NCBI RefSeq assembly: GCF_025060755.1
Contig: NZ_JANYUY010000002.1
Coordinates: 218,636-282,635 of the forward strand
Length of the DNA stretch: 64,000 nt
Reading direction: 5' to 3'
From: Paenibacillus doosanensis
Lineage (GTDB): Bacteria; Bacillota; Bacilli; Paenibacillales; NBRC-103111
Made by a program: the position numbers and the translations under genes. This document shows positions 16,646-24,513 of the stretch, piece by piece (within the stretch, counting starts at the first letter, position 1; each line of letters begins with the position of its first letter). The notes beneath the pieces were generated by a model. It saw only the letters and a program-made list of their open reading frames with translations, did not search any database and was not told the DNA's origin.

Positions 16646-17010
16646 CACTCCTTCCTCATTCTAGAGAGCCAGTTGCCCATGCGTCGTTCAGCAATTGCAA
16701 TCTCCCGCGGCGGTGTTTTCTGCGTTGTTTTGGTAAAATGGTGCAATAAAATAGAGTGGTTACCGTTCCAACCAAAGAAAAGGATTCGATTATTGCCTGG
16801 CCGTAGTTCTCATATGTCATCAGAGATCCGTTGGATGAATTTCTCGCCTGCCCTTGTTCCCTTATCTTCTAACCGACTCAAGCAATAAATAATTTGCTCT
16901 AGTTAGACCCTTGCATTCTAAATGGTGTTGGCTGCAGCATCAAGGTCATCAATGAACTTCTCGACTGGCTTATTCCCATCTTCGTCTTCATAGAAAAATA
17001 TATTGTACAA
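16645..17010 (-). pseudogene. HigB/Gp49-like toxin gene inactivated by three stops
   Basis: From a TTG with GGAGGC upstream the frame reads as a RelE-superfamily toxin of about 121 residues (YEDEDGNKPVEKFIDDLDAA; SRLEDKGTRAGEKFIQRISD; ELRPGNNRILFFGWNGNHSI; HHFTKTTQKTPPREIAIAER). Three in-frame stops (TAG, TAA and TGA) interrupt it; the TGA replaces the Trp usual before ELRPG. No frame slip is needed, so point mutations alone have inactivated the toxin while its antitoxin gene stays open. Confidence 0.75.
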
Positions 17011-17100
17011 GGCTGCCTCCAACTGTTACAAGTATACTCCACCCTTATCCCAAATATAACATATAGGTCATAAAGCGGCATAAATACTTTTCGGCAACGC

Positions 17101-17331
17101 AGAAAGAGCACCGTTTCCGGTGCTCTCACTGGTACTAATGATGGAGACGAGGGGAGTATCGATATCCCTATTAAACTTACTTTGACGCCCACTCAATGAT
17201 GACCACCCTAGCGGTAGATTTCGATGCCGTGCTCCCTTTGCTCCGCTCCGGTCCGCGCGGACTGAACCCCTGTCCGAAGATAACGCCACATAGGCTTCTA
17301 CGGGTGTAGTCACAGTTTTGATGTCACCCTA
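17101..17331 (-). repeat. ssrA paralogue with T-arm insert (scar 7, cut by IS630)
   Basis: A private terminator (AAAGAGCACCGTTTCCGGTG with CTCTC), ATGGAGACGAGGGGAGTATC (from 17139), the common insert, then GAACCCCTGTCCGAAGATAA (from 17267) through CAGTTTTGATGTCACC. At 17330 the IS630 element interrupts it; beyond the IS, GAGGCCCCCCCGTAA (18551 on) may be the continuation. The insert encodes RVVIIEWASK, differing from other copies by conservative changes. Confidence 0.8.
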
Positions 17332-17410
17332 GTACTCCGTAACCGCAAAAATTCATGGTAATCAACCAACCAGCCGATATATCCAATAAAAAGGATAAGA
17401 GGGACTGGCG

Positions 17411-17866
17411 ATGGAAAAAAGATGGGTAGTCGAATTAAGCCAAGCAGAACGCGAACAATTGGAACAACTGATCAATAAAGGAAAAGTAGCTGGGTATAAA
17501 ATCAAACACGCTCACATGTTACTGAAAGCCGATGAAGGAGAACACGGACCGTCATGGCCGGATACCCGGATTGCAGAAGCCTACAATGCCAATGAAAGTA
17601 CGGTTCGAAATTTGCGAAAACGACTGGTCGAAAAAGGCTTCGATGCTGCATTAGAGCGTGAAAAGCAAACCAATCGCAGAACAAAACTGGATGGCGTGAC
17701 TGAAGCGAAACTAATCGCCATCGCATGCAGCCAGCCGCCGGAAGGCTACAGCAAATGGTCGGTTCGGTTGCTCGCCAATCGCTTGGTCGAACTGGAAATC
17801 GTTGATGCTATTTCGAACATGACCGTGCAACGGGTGATGAAAAAAACAAACTCAAACCATGGTTGA
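17411..17866 (+). CDS. IS630 transposase, N-terminal frame
   Basis: A 151-residue frame with helix-turn-helix DNA-binding features (DTRIAEAYNANESTVRNLRK). At AAAAAAAC (A-run 17840-17846) a -1 shift moves into the second frame, giving the continuous sequence KNKLKPWLKKQW. Programmed frameshifting of this kind is common in IS630 elements. Confidence 0.88.
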   Translation: MEKRWVVELSQAEREQLEQLINKGKVAGYKIKHAHMLLKADEGEHGPSWPDTRIAEAYNANESTVRNLRKRLVEKGFDAALEREKQTNRRTKLDGVTEAKLIAIACSQPPEGYSKWSVRLLANRLVELEIVDAISNMTVQRVMKKTNSNHG

Positions 17867-18534
17867 AGAAACAATGGTGTATCCCGGAAGCATCCGGCGA
17901 GTTTGTTGCACGCATGGAAGACGTGTTAGATGTTTATCAGCGTCCGCACGATCCTAAACGCCCCCTCATTTGTCTGGACGAAACCAATCGGCAACTGACC
18001 CTGGAAACGCGGCCCTCTATCGCCGCCAAGCCGAATCAGCCGAAACGGATCGACTACGAGTACAAGCGCAATGGTGTCGTCAATCTGTTCATGATGTTTA
18101 CGCCGCTGGAAGCCAAACGTCACGTACATGTCTCGGATCAGCGAGCACGGGTCGATTTCGCGGCCTGCGTCAAGGAACTGGTGGACGTTCACTATCCCAA
18201 GGCCGACCGGATTGTTCTGGTTATGGACAATTTGAATACGCACAGTGTCGGTTCGCTTTATGAAGCCTTTAAACCCACTGAAGCCAAACGATTGGCGGAC
18301 AAACTGGAAATTCATCATACACCGAAGCACGGAAGCTGGCTCAACATGGCTGAAATCGAGATCGGTGTTCTCAGTCGCCAAGCCCTCTCCAGTTACGTCG
18401 CTACAAAAGAAGAAATGATCGCGCGTGTTGCGGCTTGGCAAGCCGATCGCAATGCCGAAGGCTCCACTGTCAATTGGCAATTTACGACACAAGACGCTCG
18501 AGTCAAGCTCAAAAGACTATACCCTGTAATTTAA
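17863..18534 (+). CDS. IS630 transposase, catalytic frame
   Basis: A 223-residue frame with the DDE triad in ICLDETNRQ, LVMDNLNTH and LNMAEIEIG. It should be made as a fusion with the upstream frame after a -1 slip at the A7 run. All catalytic residues are present, so the element may still move. Confidence 0.9.
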   Translation: MKKQWCIPEASGEFVARMEDVLDVYQRPHDPKRPLICLDETNRQLTLETRPSIAAKPNQPKRIDYEYKRNGVVNLFMMFTPLEAKRHVHVSDQRARVDFAACVKELVDVHYPKADRIVLVMDNLNTHSVGSLYEAFKPTEAKRLADKLEIHHTPKHGSWLNMAEIEIGVLSRQALSSYVATKEEMIARVAAWQADRNAEGSTVNWQFTTQDARVKLKRLYPVI

Positions 18535-18580
18535 GCGTTACGGAGTACTAGAGGCCCCCCCGTAAGTCCAAACAAGGGAG

Positions 18581-18608
18581 TTACAAACATACCAATAAGT
18601 GGTATAAT
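18581..18608 (+). promoter_or_regulatory. Promoter of the toxin-like gene pair
   Basis: TTACAA (18581-18586), 16 bp, TATAAT (18603-18608), 29 bp before the ATG at 18637. The -10 box is perfect and the -35 box is fair. Confidence 0.5.
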
Positions 18609-18636
18609 GGTAATAGATTCGTTGAAAGGAACCCCT

Positions 18637-19233
18637 ATGATAGAGTTGACCCTATATCACGGCAATACGGAAAGTGTAATTGATCAAATCGTCTTAGCCC
18701 AAACGCTGTTGCCTCATCTTAAGTCCACAGGCGATGAACACTATCTTGGTGATGGATATTACTTCTATCATGATGATAGTCAAGCAAAAGTTTGGTCGAT
18801 TATGAAGGTTACTCGGAAAGAAAAATATAAAGAAGAGAATTGGGCCGTTCTTAGATGTACTGCCCGTATAAATGAAGATCAATATATGGATCTTGACCTT
18901 AGGGAGCATCAAGACTTCTTTTTCCAAGAAATGCTTCGATTAAATAATGAAATTAATGAAAAGAAGCTCGATGTCGATGAATACCACGATTCTTTTATGT
19001 GTAATCATTTGGCTAATATCTTAGATTTACATCTAATATCCAAAACCTTTCCCTACAAAGATAAGCAAGAAGCTTTTCCTCCATTATTTTCAAATCAAAG
19101 AAGTAAACCTTATGGCATTACTAGACACTTTAGAACTGAGAAACAATATTGCGTTATGAATACGGATATAATCCTGAGCTTTGAAAAGGTAATGCGGGGT
19201 AATAACCCTAAGAAAAGAGGTGTTATATCATGA
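18637..19233 (+). CDS. Possible ADP-ribosyltransferase-fold toxin
   Basis: A 198-residue protein whose start TLYHGNTESV and following LGDGYYFYHDDSQAKVW recall the NAD-binding core of PARP/ART-like toxins (a YHG-T strand, then G-G-YF and an A--W helix). The catalytic Glu is not certain, so the activity is inference. ATG at 18637 follows AAAGGA with 7-nt spacing. It overlaps the next gene by 4 nt (ATGA), as in toxin-antitoxin pairs. No signal peptide. The pair lies between IS630 and the ssrA tandem scars, so it is island cargo. Confidence 0.5.
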   Translation: MIELTLYHGNTESVIDQIVLAQTLLPHLKSTGDEHYLGDGYYFYHDDSQAKVWSIMKVTRKEKYKEENWAVLRCTARINEDQYMDLDLREHQDFFFQEMLRLNNEINEKKLDVDEYHDSFMCNHLANILDLHLISKTFPYKDKQEAFPPLFSNQRSKPYGITRHFRTEKQYCVMNTDIILSFEKVMRGNNPKKRGVIS

Positions 19234-19484
19234 AAGCCGCACAAAAATGGGCTCAGAAAATGAGTTCTTACTACAATAATATAGATGCAAAATCTCTTAA
19301 AGCAGATCTGCAGCTGGCTGGTTTCAGTGTCATCGACTCTGAAAATGCTGTGGACCACGATGTCGTCAAAAATCAGTTACTAATTTCTTTTAGAGAGGCT
19401 GCGGCAAGTAGCGAACTGGATGAAGACTTGCACACAACAAAGGTATTAGTTGATAAAAACGGCCAGCTTCTTGATATTGTATAG
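19230..19484 (+). CDS. Small partner protein of the ART-like gene (possible antitoxin)
   Basis: An 84-residue soluble protein, rich in Ala, Asp and Ser and without a recognised domain. The motif KSLKADLQLAGFSVIDSENA recurs in the truncated frame 19553-19714, so there were once two related copies. The 4-nt overlap with the upstream gene argues for coupled expression and a partner role. Antitoxin function is inferred from context only. Confidence 0.55.
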   Translation: MKAAQKWAQKMSSYYNNIDAKSLKADLQLAGFSVIDSENAVDHDVVKNQLLISFREAAASSELDEDLHTTKVLVDKNGQLLDIV

Positions 19485-19509
19485 TAGTTAGTATAAAACC
19501 TTCAATGGA

Positions 19510-19533
19510 GTCAATACTAGAATTATAGTATTG
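19510..19533. promoter_or_regulatory. Palindrome before the truncated partner gene
   Basis: TCAATACTA and TAGTATTGG form an inverted repeat around GAATTA, bracketed by GGAGTC direct repeats. It may be a weak terminator or an operator. Confidence 0.4.
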
Positions 19534-19552
19534 GAGTCATGGAGGTTTTCTT

Positions 19553-19714
19553 ATGAATAAAGGTAGAAATTCAATTGCAGTCTGGAAAGCAAAATCAGAT
19601 GAATATTATAAGTCCTCATCTAAGGAAAAACTAAAATCGGATTTATTAAAAGCAGGCTTTACAGTTAAGGATGCGAAAAAAAGTCCCATAAAAGGTAAAG
19701 GCACCGACCACTAG
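19553..19714 (+). pseudogene. Truncated paralogue of the small partner protein
   Basis: A 53-codon frame with a good ribosome site (GGAGG, 7 nt). Its KEKLKSDLLKAGFTVKDAKK matches KSLKADLQLAGFSVIDSENA of the preceding gene. After residue 43 the sequence becomes the terminator of an ssrA scar (GGTAAAGGCACCGACC), and the reading frame ends there by accident. The scar has thus cut off the second half of the gene. Confidence 0.6.
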
Positions 19715-19734
19715 GTCAGTGCCTCTTGTCTTTA

Positions 19735-20154
19735 TGGAGACGAGGGGAGTAGCGATATCCCTATTAAACTTACTTTGACGCCCACTCGACGATGACAACC
19801 TTAGCGGTAGATTTCGATGCCGTGCTCCCTCCGCTTCGCTCCAGTCCGCGCGGGACTGAACCCCTTAGCGGGGATCTTCTCCCCTCAAGGTCTCCATAAA
19901 GTAAAAAGCACCGACCTCGGAAGGTCGATGCTTTTTGTACTTTTATGGAAACGAGGGGAGTATCGATATCCCTATTAAACTTACTTTGACGCCCACTCGA
20001 CGATGACAACCTTAGCGGTAGATTTCGATGCCGTGCTCCCTCCACTTCGCTCCAGTCCGCGCGGACTGAACCCCTTAGCGGGGATCTTCTCCCCTCAAGG
20101 TCTCCATAAAGTAAAAAGCACCGACCTCGGAAGGTCGATGCTTTTTGTACTTTA
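19735..20154 (-). repeat. Two tandem 211/209-bp ssrA-scar units next to tmRNA gene
   Basis: Unit A (19735-19945) and unit B (19946-20154) are near-identical. Each starts with the ssrA 3' end (GGAGACGAGGGGAGT), continues with the common insert coding VVIVEWASK on the minus strand and the 16-bp palindrome CAGTCCGCGCGGACTG, then GAACCCCTTAGCGGGGATCT. Each ends in an inverted copy of the ssrA 3' end and terminator, forming an 80-nt palindrome with the next unit (19879-19961 and 20089-20170). A further ssrA-type terminator precedes unit A (19700-19730). Confidence 0.85.
20113..20146 (-). terminator. Intrinsic terminator of ssrA
   Basis: On the minus strand AAAAAGCATCGACC and GGTCGGTGCTTTTT form a strong hairpin just downstream of the tmRNA 3' end, ending in a U-run. 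Confidence 0.85.
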
Positions 20155-20516
20155 TGGAGACGAGGGGAGTCGAACCCCTGTCCGAAGATAACGCCACATA
20201 GGCTTCTACGGGTGTAGCCACGGTTTTGATGTCACCCGAGCAACGCCCCGTAACCGGCTTTGCGTTGGGTCAGCCTGATTGTCTTCTTCCGTTCGACCCC
20301 AGGCGGAGACCGAACGGCGTATCCCACTAAAGTTGAGCCCCTATCCTAGCACATGGGCGATGCTAAGCAGGAGCACGCTCACAGGTTATTAAGCTGCGAA
20401 AGCGTAGTTTTGTTGTTGTTTGCCATTTAATAGGCTTTAGCGTTGATGAAGTGGACGCGTCCCCACTACCCGCTACCCATGCTCGAACTATCCCCGTCGA
20501 ATCCAAGAACGTCCCC
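20155..20516 (-). ncRNA. ssrA: tmRNA (transfer-messenger RNA)
   Basis: The 362-nt gene starts GGGGACG and ends CGTCTCC plus discriminator A, which pair as a 7-bp acceptor stem; CCA is not encoded. The T arm reads GGGGTTCGACTCCCC. The tag frame (20386-20424) begins with GGC and encodes GKQQQNYAFAA followed by two TAA stops. It rescues stalled ribosomes together with SmpB, encoded 145 bp upstream, and tags proteins for ClpXP. It is the intact member of many ssrA-like sequences here and the likely integration target for the island. The ending YAFAA differs from the usual ALAA. Confidence 0.95.
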
Positions 20517-20661
20517 GCATAGGTGGGCTTTCTGCCAGGAAAGCCGCAATAGATAAAACATGCATCCACTTGTGATGCTTACTTAGTATAACATATTTTC
20601 GGGCAAAATGAAGCATATCTTGCTGGAAGCCGATCCAGCCGGTTCCCGCCAGCGCGGATCG

Positions 20662-21144
20662 TTACCGCGCCACCTTCTGCTTCTCGCGCAGAGCGCGTTG
20701 AATGTCGCGCTGAGCGTCGCGTTTGGCCGCAGACTCGCGCTTGTCGTACTGCTTCTTGCCACGGCCGAGGCCGATCAATAGCTTCGCGTAGCCGTTGCGC
20801 ACATAGATTTTGAGCGGCACCAGCGTGTAGCCCTCCTGCTTGGCTTGGCCCAGCAGCTTGCGAATCTCCGCTTTCTTCAGCAGCAGCTTGCGGGTCCGCG
20901 TCGGATCGGTCGGGTTATGGCGGTTGCCCTGCTCGAACGGACTGATGTGAACGTTATGGATGAAAGCCTCGCCGTTGCGGATCGTCGCGAAAGCATCCCC
21001 GATATTGGCTCGTCCAAGGCGCAGAGATTTGATCTCCGTGCCGGTCAGCACCATGCCGCATTCGTACGTATCTTCAATAAAGTAATCATGGGAAGCTTTC
21101 TTGTTCTGCGCAAGAAGCTTGCCGTCAGCTTTCTTCGTAGCCAT
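20662..21144 (-). CDS. smpB: SsrA-binding protein SmpB
   Basis: A 160-residue SmpB with the conserved core [35 protein letters not shown] and the basic C-terminal tail ([15 protein letters not shown]) that enters the ribosomal decoding path. It binds the tRNA-like part of tmRNA and delivers it to stalled ribosomes. It lies between rnr and ssrA, the conserved Firmicute order. The ATG at 21144 is family-typical. Confidence 0.97.
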   Translation of the reverse strand: MATKKADGKLLAQNKKASHDYFIEDTYECGMVLTGTEIKSLRLGRANIGDAFATIRNGEAFIHNVHISPFEQGNRHNPTDPTRTRKLLLKKAEIRKLLGQAKQEGYTLVPLKIYVRNGYAKLLIGLGRGKKQYDKRESAAKRDAQRDIQRALREKQKVAR

Positions 21145-21176
21145 GGAACCTCACTTCTCCTTCCCCACAGCGCTTC

Positions 21177-21218
21177 AAAAAAAGGGATTGGAGTTCATTT
21201 TACCAAACTCCAATCCCC
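21177..21218 (-). terminator. Intrinsic terminator after rnr
   Basis: GGGGATTGGAGTT and AACTCCAATCCC form a 12-bp stem followed on the minus strand by seven T residues. It separates rnr from smpB. Confidence 0.9.
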
Positions 21219-21235
21219 GGAAGCAAGCGAAAAAG

Positions 21236-23749
21236 CTACTTTTTCGCCAGCTTTTTCTTGCGCTTGCGCGGCCCGGGGCGCCCGCCTTCGCCAGCAGGCC
21301 CCTTGCCTGCGCCCTGCGACTCCAGCGCGCGCGCCTTGGCGGCCTCGACGCCGGTGCCGCGCGAGAGCGAGCCCGCCGCCGCAGCTCCGGCGCTGGCGCT
21401 GCCCTTGCGCGCGCGGGCGCTCTTGCTGCCGCCGGAGGCGCCGGACTTGCCGCGCTTGCCGCTGCGTGCGGCTTCCGCTGCGCCGCGCTCGCGATCGCCG
21501 CCGCGGCCCTTCGCTCCGCGGCCGGCTCCGACAGCTTCGCCGCGGCGTCCGCCGCGCTGCTTGTCGCGCCGCACGTTCTTCAGCGCATCGACGAGGCTGA
21601 CCTTCTGCTTACGCGGCTTCATATCCACCATCTCGAAGTCGATGGTATGCTCATCCATGTTGACGCGGGCGACGCGCACCTTCACTTCATCGCCGAGGCG
21701 ATAAATCTTGGAGGTGCGCTCGCCGATCAGCGCATGCTGCGCCTCATGGTAATGATAATAGTCGTCATGCATGTCGCTGAGACGAATCAGGCCTTCGACC
21801 GTATTGTCCAGCTCGACGAAAATCCCGAAGCTCGTCACGCTGCTGATCAGCCCTTCGAACTCTTCGCCGACTTTATCCAGCATAAATTCGGCTTTCTTCA
21901 GCGCTTCGGTCTCCCGCTCGGCATCGACCGCCACGCGCTCGCGCTCGGAGGATTGCTTCGCGATATCTTCCATGCGCCCGGCCAAATACTCATGCCGTTT
22001 GTCGGACAACGTTCCGCTCTCCAGCACCTCGCGAATGACGCGGTGAATGATCAGGTCAGGATACCGCCGAATCGGCGAGGTGAAGTGCGAATAGAACTCG
22101 GCAGCCAACCCGAAGTGGCCCAGACTTTGCGCATCGTAACGCGCCTGCTTCATGGAGCGGAGCATGACGGTGCTGATAACCGTCTCCTCCTTCGTTCCCT
22201 TGATCTCCTCCAGCAGTGTCTGCAGTGCGCGAGGATGGACCGTATTGCCTTTGCCGCGGACGACATAACCGAAATTCGTGATGAATTCCATGAAATGCAT
22301 CAGCTTCTCGGCATCCGGATCTTCGTGAATCCGATACAAGAACGGTACCTTCATCCAGTAGAAATGCTCCGCCACCGTCTCATTGGCCGCAAGCATAAAT
22401 TCTTCGATGATCTGCTCGGCGATCGTCCGGTCCCTTTTCACAATATCCGTCGGTTTGCCGTTCTGGTCGACCAGTATCTTCGATTCCTGGAAGTCGAAGT
22501 CGATGGCTCCGCGATTCATCCGGCGCTGCCGCAGCTTCATGGCCAGCTCTTCCATCAGGCGGAAATCGTCCATCAGGTATGCATAACGCTCAACCAGCGC
22601 CTCATCGGCTTCCCCGGTCAGCAGCTTGCGGACATTGGTATAAGTCATACGTTCGCTTGTTTTAATCACGCTCGTAAAAATATCGTGACGAACGACGTTC
22701 AAGCTAGCGTCGAACTCCATCTCACAGGACATCGTCAGCCGATCCACCTGCGGATTAAGCGAGCAAATCCCGTTAGATAGCCGGTGCGGCAGCATCGGAA
22801 TGACACGGTCTACCAAATACACGCTGCAGCCGCGGTTATATGCCTCTCTGTCGAGCGGAGAGCCTTCCCGGACATAGTAGCTTACGTCGGCGATATGAAC
22901 GCCCAGAACGTAGTTTCCGTTCGGCAGACGCTCTACGTTAACGGCATCATCGAGGTCCTTGGCGTCTTCACCGTCGATCGTGACGATTCGCTTCTGCCTC
23001 AGATCGCGCCTTCCGGTCAAATCGCTCTCCGAAATCGTCTCGGGAACCGACTGAGCCTCTTCCATCACTTCATCGGGAAATGCCTCCGGCAGCATATGCT
23101 TGCGGATGATGGAGATTATATCGACTCCGGGATCGTTCTTATGACCCAGAATCTCGATGACTTCCCCTTCGGCGGCCGCCCTTCCTTCCGGATAGGACAC
23201 AATGCGTACGACCACCTTATGGCCGTCCATCGCTCCGTTAAAGGCATGCTTGGGGATGAAAATATCTCGAATAACCCGCTTGTCATCCGGTACCACGAAG
23301 GCGTATCCCCCGTCGTTTGCCTGGAATAATCCTACCATTTGCGTGTTGGCGCGGGAAACGACACGTACAACTTCACCCTCAAGCTTCCCTCCATGGGCGC
23401 TTTTGGACGTAATCCGCACTAAAATAATATCCCCGTTCATCGCACCCGCCATATCGTTGGCATGTATGTACACATCCGGGTGGTCACGGTCATCAGGAAT
23501 GAGAAAGCCGAAGCCTTTGGCATGGGCCTGCAGCTTGCCTCTAAGCAAATTCATTCGTTCCGGCACGCCGTAGCGTTCGGTTCTGGTCCGTAGAATAAGC
23601 CCTTCGTTCTCCAATTCGTTAAGCAGCTTCAAAAACTCTTTGAAATCATGTGCGCTCTCGATTTGAAAATGCCTCTCAAGCTCCTGATATGTCATCGGTT
23701 TATAAGCCGTTTCTTTCATAAAATCCAATACTTGTTCTTTTGTGATCAA
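21236..23749 (-). CDS. rnr: Ribonuclease R
   Basis: An 837-residue 3'-5' exoribonuclease. Order: N-terminal winged helix (about 1-70), cold-shock domains (about 70-220), RNB catalytic domain ([16 protein letters not shown], acidic residues binding Mg2+; [16 protein letters not shown]), S1 domain ([20 protein letters not shown]), then a tail. It degrades structured RNA and works with tmRNA on nonstop messages, fitting the rnr-smpB-ssrA cluster. The last 110 residues or so are low-complexity, rich in Gly, Ala, Arg and Lys, and longer than usual. The start is preceded by AGGAAGGTGAC. Confidence 0.96.
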   Translation of the reverse strand: MITKEQVLDFMKETAYKPMTYQELERHFQIESAHDFKEFLKLLNELENEGLILRTRTERYGVPERMNLLRGKLQAHAKGFGFLIPDDRDHPDVYIHANDMAGAMNGDIILVRITSKSAHGGKLEGEVVRVVSRANTQMVGLFQANDGGYAFVVPDDKRVIRDIFIPKHAFNGAMDGHKVVVRIVSYPEGRAAAEGEVIEILGHKNDPGVDIISIIRKHMLPEAFPDEVMEEAQSVPETISESDLTGRRDLRQKRIVTIDGEDAKDLDDAVNVERLPNGNYVLGVHIADVSYYVREGSPLDREAYNRGCSVYLVDRVIPMLPHRLSNGICSLNPQVDRLTMSCEMEFDASLNVVRHDIFTSVIKTSERMTYTNVRKLLTGEADEALVERYAYLMDDFRLMEELAMKLRQRRMNRGAIDFDFQESKILVDQNGKPTDIVKRDRTIAEQIIEEFMLAANETVAEHFYWMKVPFLYRIHEDPDAEKLMHFMEFITNFGYVVRGKGNTVHPRALQTLLEEIKGTKEETVISTVMLRSMKQARYDAQSLGHFGLAAEFYSHFTSPIRRYPDLIIHRVIREVLESGTLSDKRHEYLAGRMEDIAKQSSERERVAVDAERETEALKKAEFMLDKVGEEFEGLISSVTSFGIFVELDNTVEGLIRLSDMHDDYYHYHEAQHALIGERTSKIYRLGDEVKVRVARVNMDEHTIDFEMVDMKPRKQKVSLVDALKNVRRDKQRGGRRGEAVGAGRGAKGRGGDRERGAAEAARSGKRGKSGASGGSKSARARKGSASAGAAAAGSLSRGTGVEAAKARALESQGAGKGPAGEGGRPGPRKRKKKLAKK

Positions 23750-24016
23750 TATGTCACCTTCCTTCTTCTTTCATTAGTCTTACCCATTTTACCGTTATGA
23801 TAACATCGCAGCCCTTTCCAAACGATCTTTAACCCACAATTTCGATGATCTTGGTATGGAAAGAACCGATTTGACGCTTCTTCCTTAGCTTACGCAGCTT
23901 CTCCGCACAAGGCTTGGGCGTTTGGGAGTAAGCCTTTTAATATATATGAAAAGCTTAGCTTGCAGTTCACTACAGCTGCCGGATCATCGAGTCGAGCGGC
24001 ATATCGCTCGAATACA

Positions 24017-24053
24017 GAAAAAAAGCAGCGGGAGCATCTTCTCCCTGCTGCTT
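24017..24053 (-). terminator. Intrinsic terminator after secG
   Basis: AAGCAGCAGGGAG and CTCCCGCTGCTT form a strong stem followed by a T-run on the minus strand. The interval 23750-24016 between it and rnr holds no supportable gene; the esterase gene often found between secG and rnr in Bacillus is absent. Confidence 0.9.
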
Positions 24054-24064
24054 CGGTTTTATAG

Positions 24065-24304
24065 TTACCCTAATTTAACGAAGTAAGCAACGATGAGCGA
24101 CATAGCGAAGAATACGACTGCCAACCCGATCGTCAAACGCGATAAAAACAGCTCCAAGCCGCGCGCCTTTTGCTTTCCAAAAAGATGCTCCGCACCTCCA
24201 GAGATGGCACCGGACAACCCTGAGCTCTTTCCTGGCTGAAGCAATACAACCGCGATCAGGCCAAGAGAGGCAATGACCAGTACGATTTTTAATGCAAGTT
24301 CCAT
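24065..24304 (-). CDS. secG: Preprotein translocase subunit SecG
   Basis: A 79-residue protein with two transmembrane helices (about 3-22 and 54-74) flanking the conserved loop [20 protein letters not shown] and FGKQKARG. It assists SecYEG protein export. I use the ATG at 24304, preceded by GGAGGTGG; a longer frame exists but is not family-like. Confidence 0.95.
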   Translation of the reverse strand: MELALKIVLVIASLGLIAVVLLQPGKSSGLSGAISGGAEHLFGKQKARGLELFLSRLTIGLAVVFFAMSLIVAYFVKLG

Positions 24305-24513
24305 ATTTCCACCTCCTGCGAGCGTTCTTTCGTGGATAATTAAAGGCAACGGTACAGCCATCAATATGACCTAAAATAGACAGCATTTGTATTATATCAC
24401 AAACTTGTCCTACTGGCAAATAACTTCCTCTCGTTTTGAAGCCGCCGGTTTCCGGGACAACTTCATAAACGAGGCTGCCACGATTGCCTAGCGCAAGGCC
24501 TCCTCTAACAAAA

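Larger units (their letters stand above)
17332..18548 (+). mobile_element. IS630-family insertion sequence
   Basis: A 1217-bp element bounded by perfect 12-bp inverted repeats GTACTCCGTAAC (17332-17343) and GTTACGGAGTAC (18537-18548) and flanked on both sides by TA, the usual IS630 target duplication. It holds two overlapping transposase frames joined by an A7 slippery run. It is inserted in ssrA scar 7. Confidence 0.9.

Noticed and set aside
16899..17313. Overlapping minus-strand frames in scar 7
   Set aside because: They read through the ssrA scar and the dead toxin gene in the wrong frame; only the STASKSTA-VV(I/V)(I)EWASK end is conserved between scars.
19770..20045. A 91-codon frame across the tandem units
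   Set aside because: It arises from reading through two repeat units; its start lies in the palindrome and is not a plausible initiation site.
19735..20154. Tandem repeats as a CRISPR array
   Set aside because: Units are over 200 bp, abut each other and have no unique spacers.
21101..22780. A 559-codon open frame opposite rnr
   Set aside because: Antisense to RNase R; its Ala/Arg-rich start simply mirrors the GC-rich tail of rnr.
24304..24364. N-terminal extension of SecG
   Set aside because: An open frame precedes the SecG start, but the ribosome site GGAGGTGG lies at the internal ATG and SecG is normally 70-80 residues.
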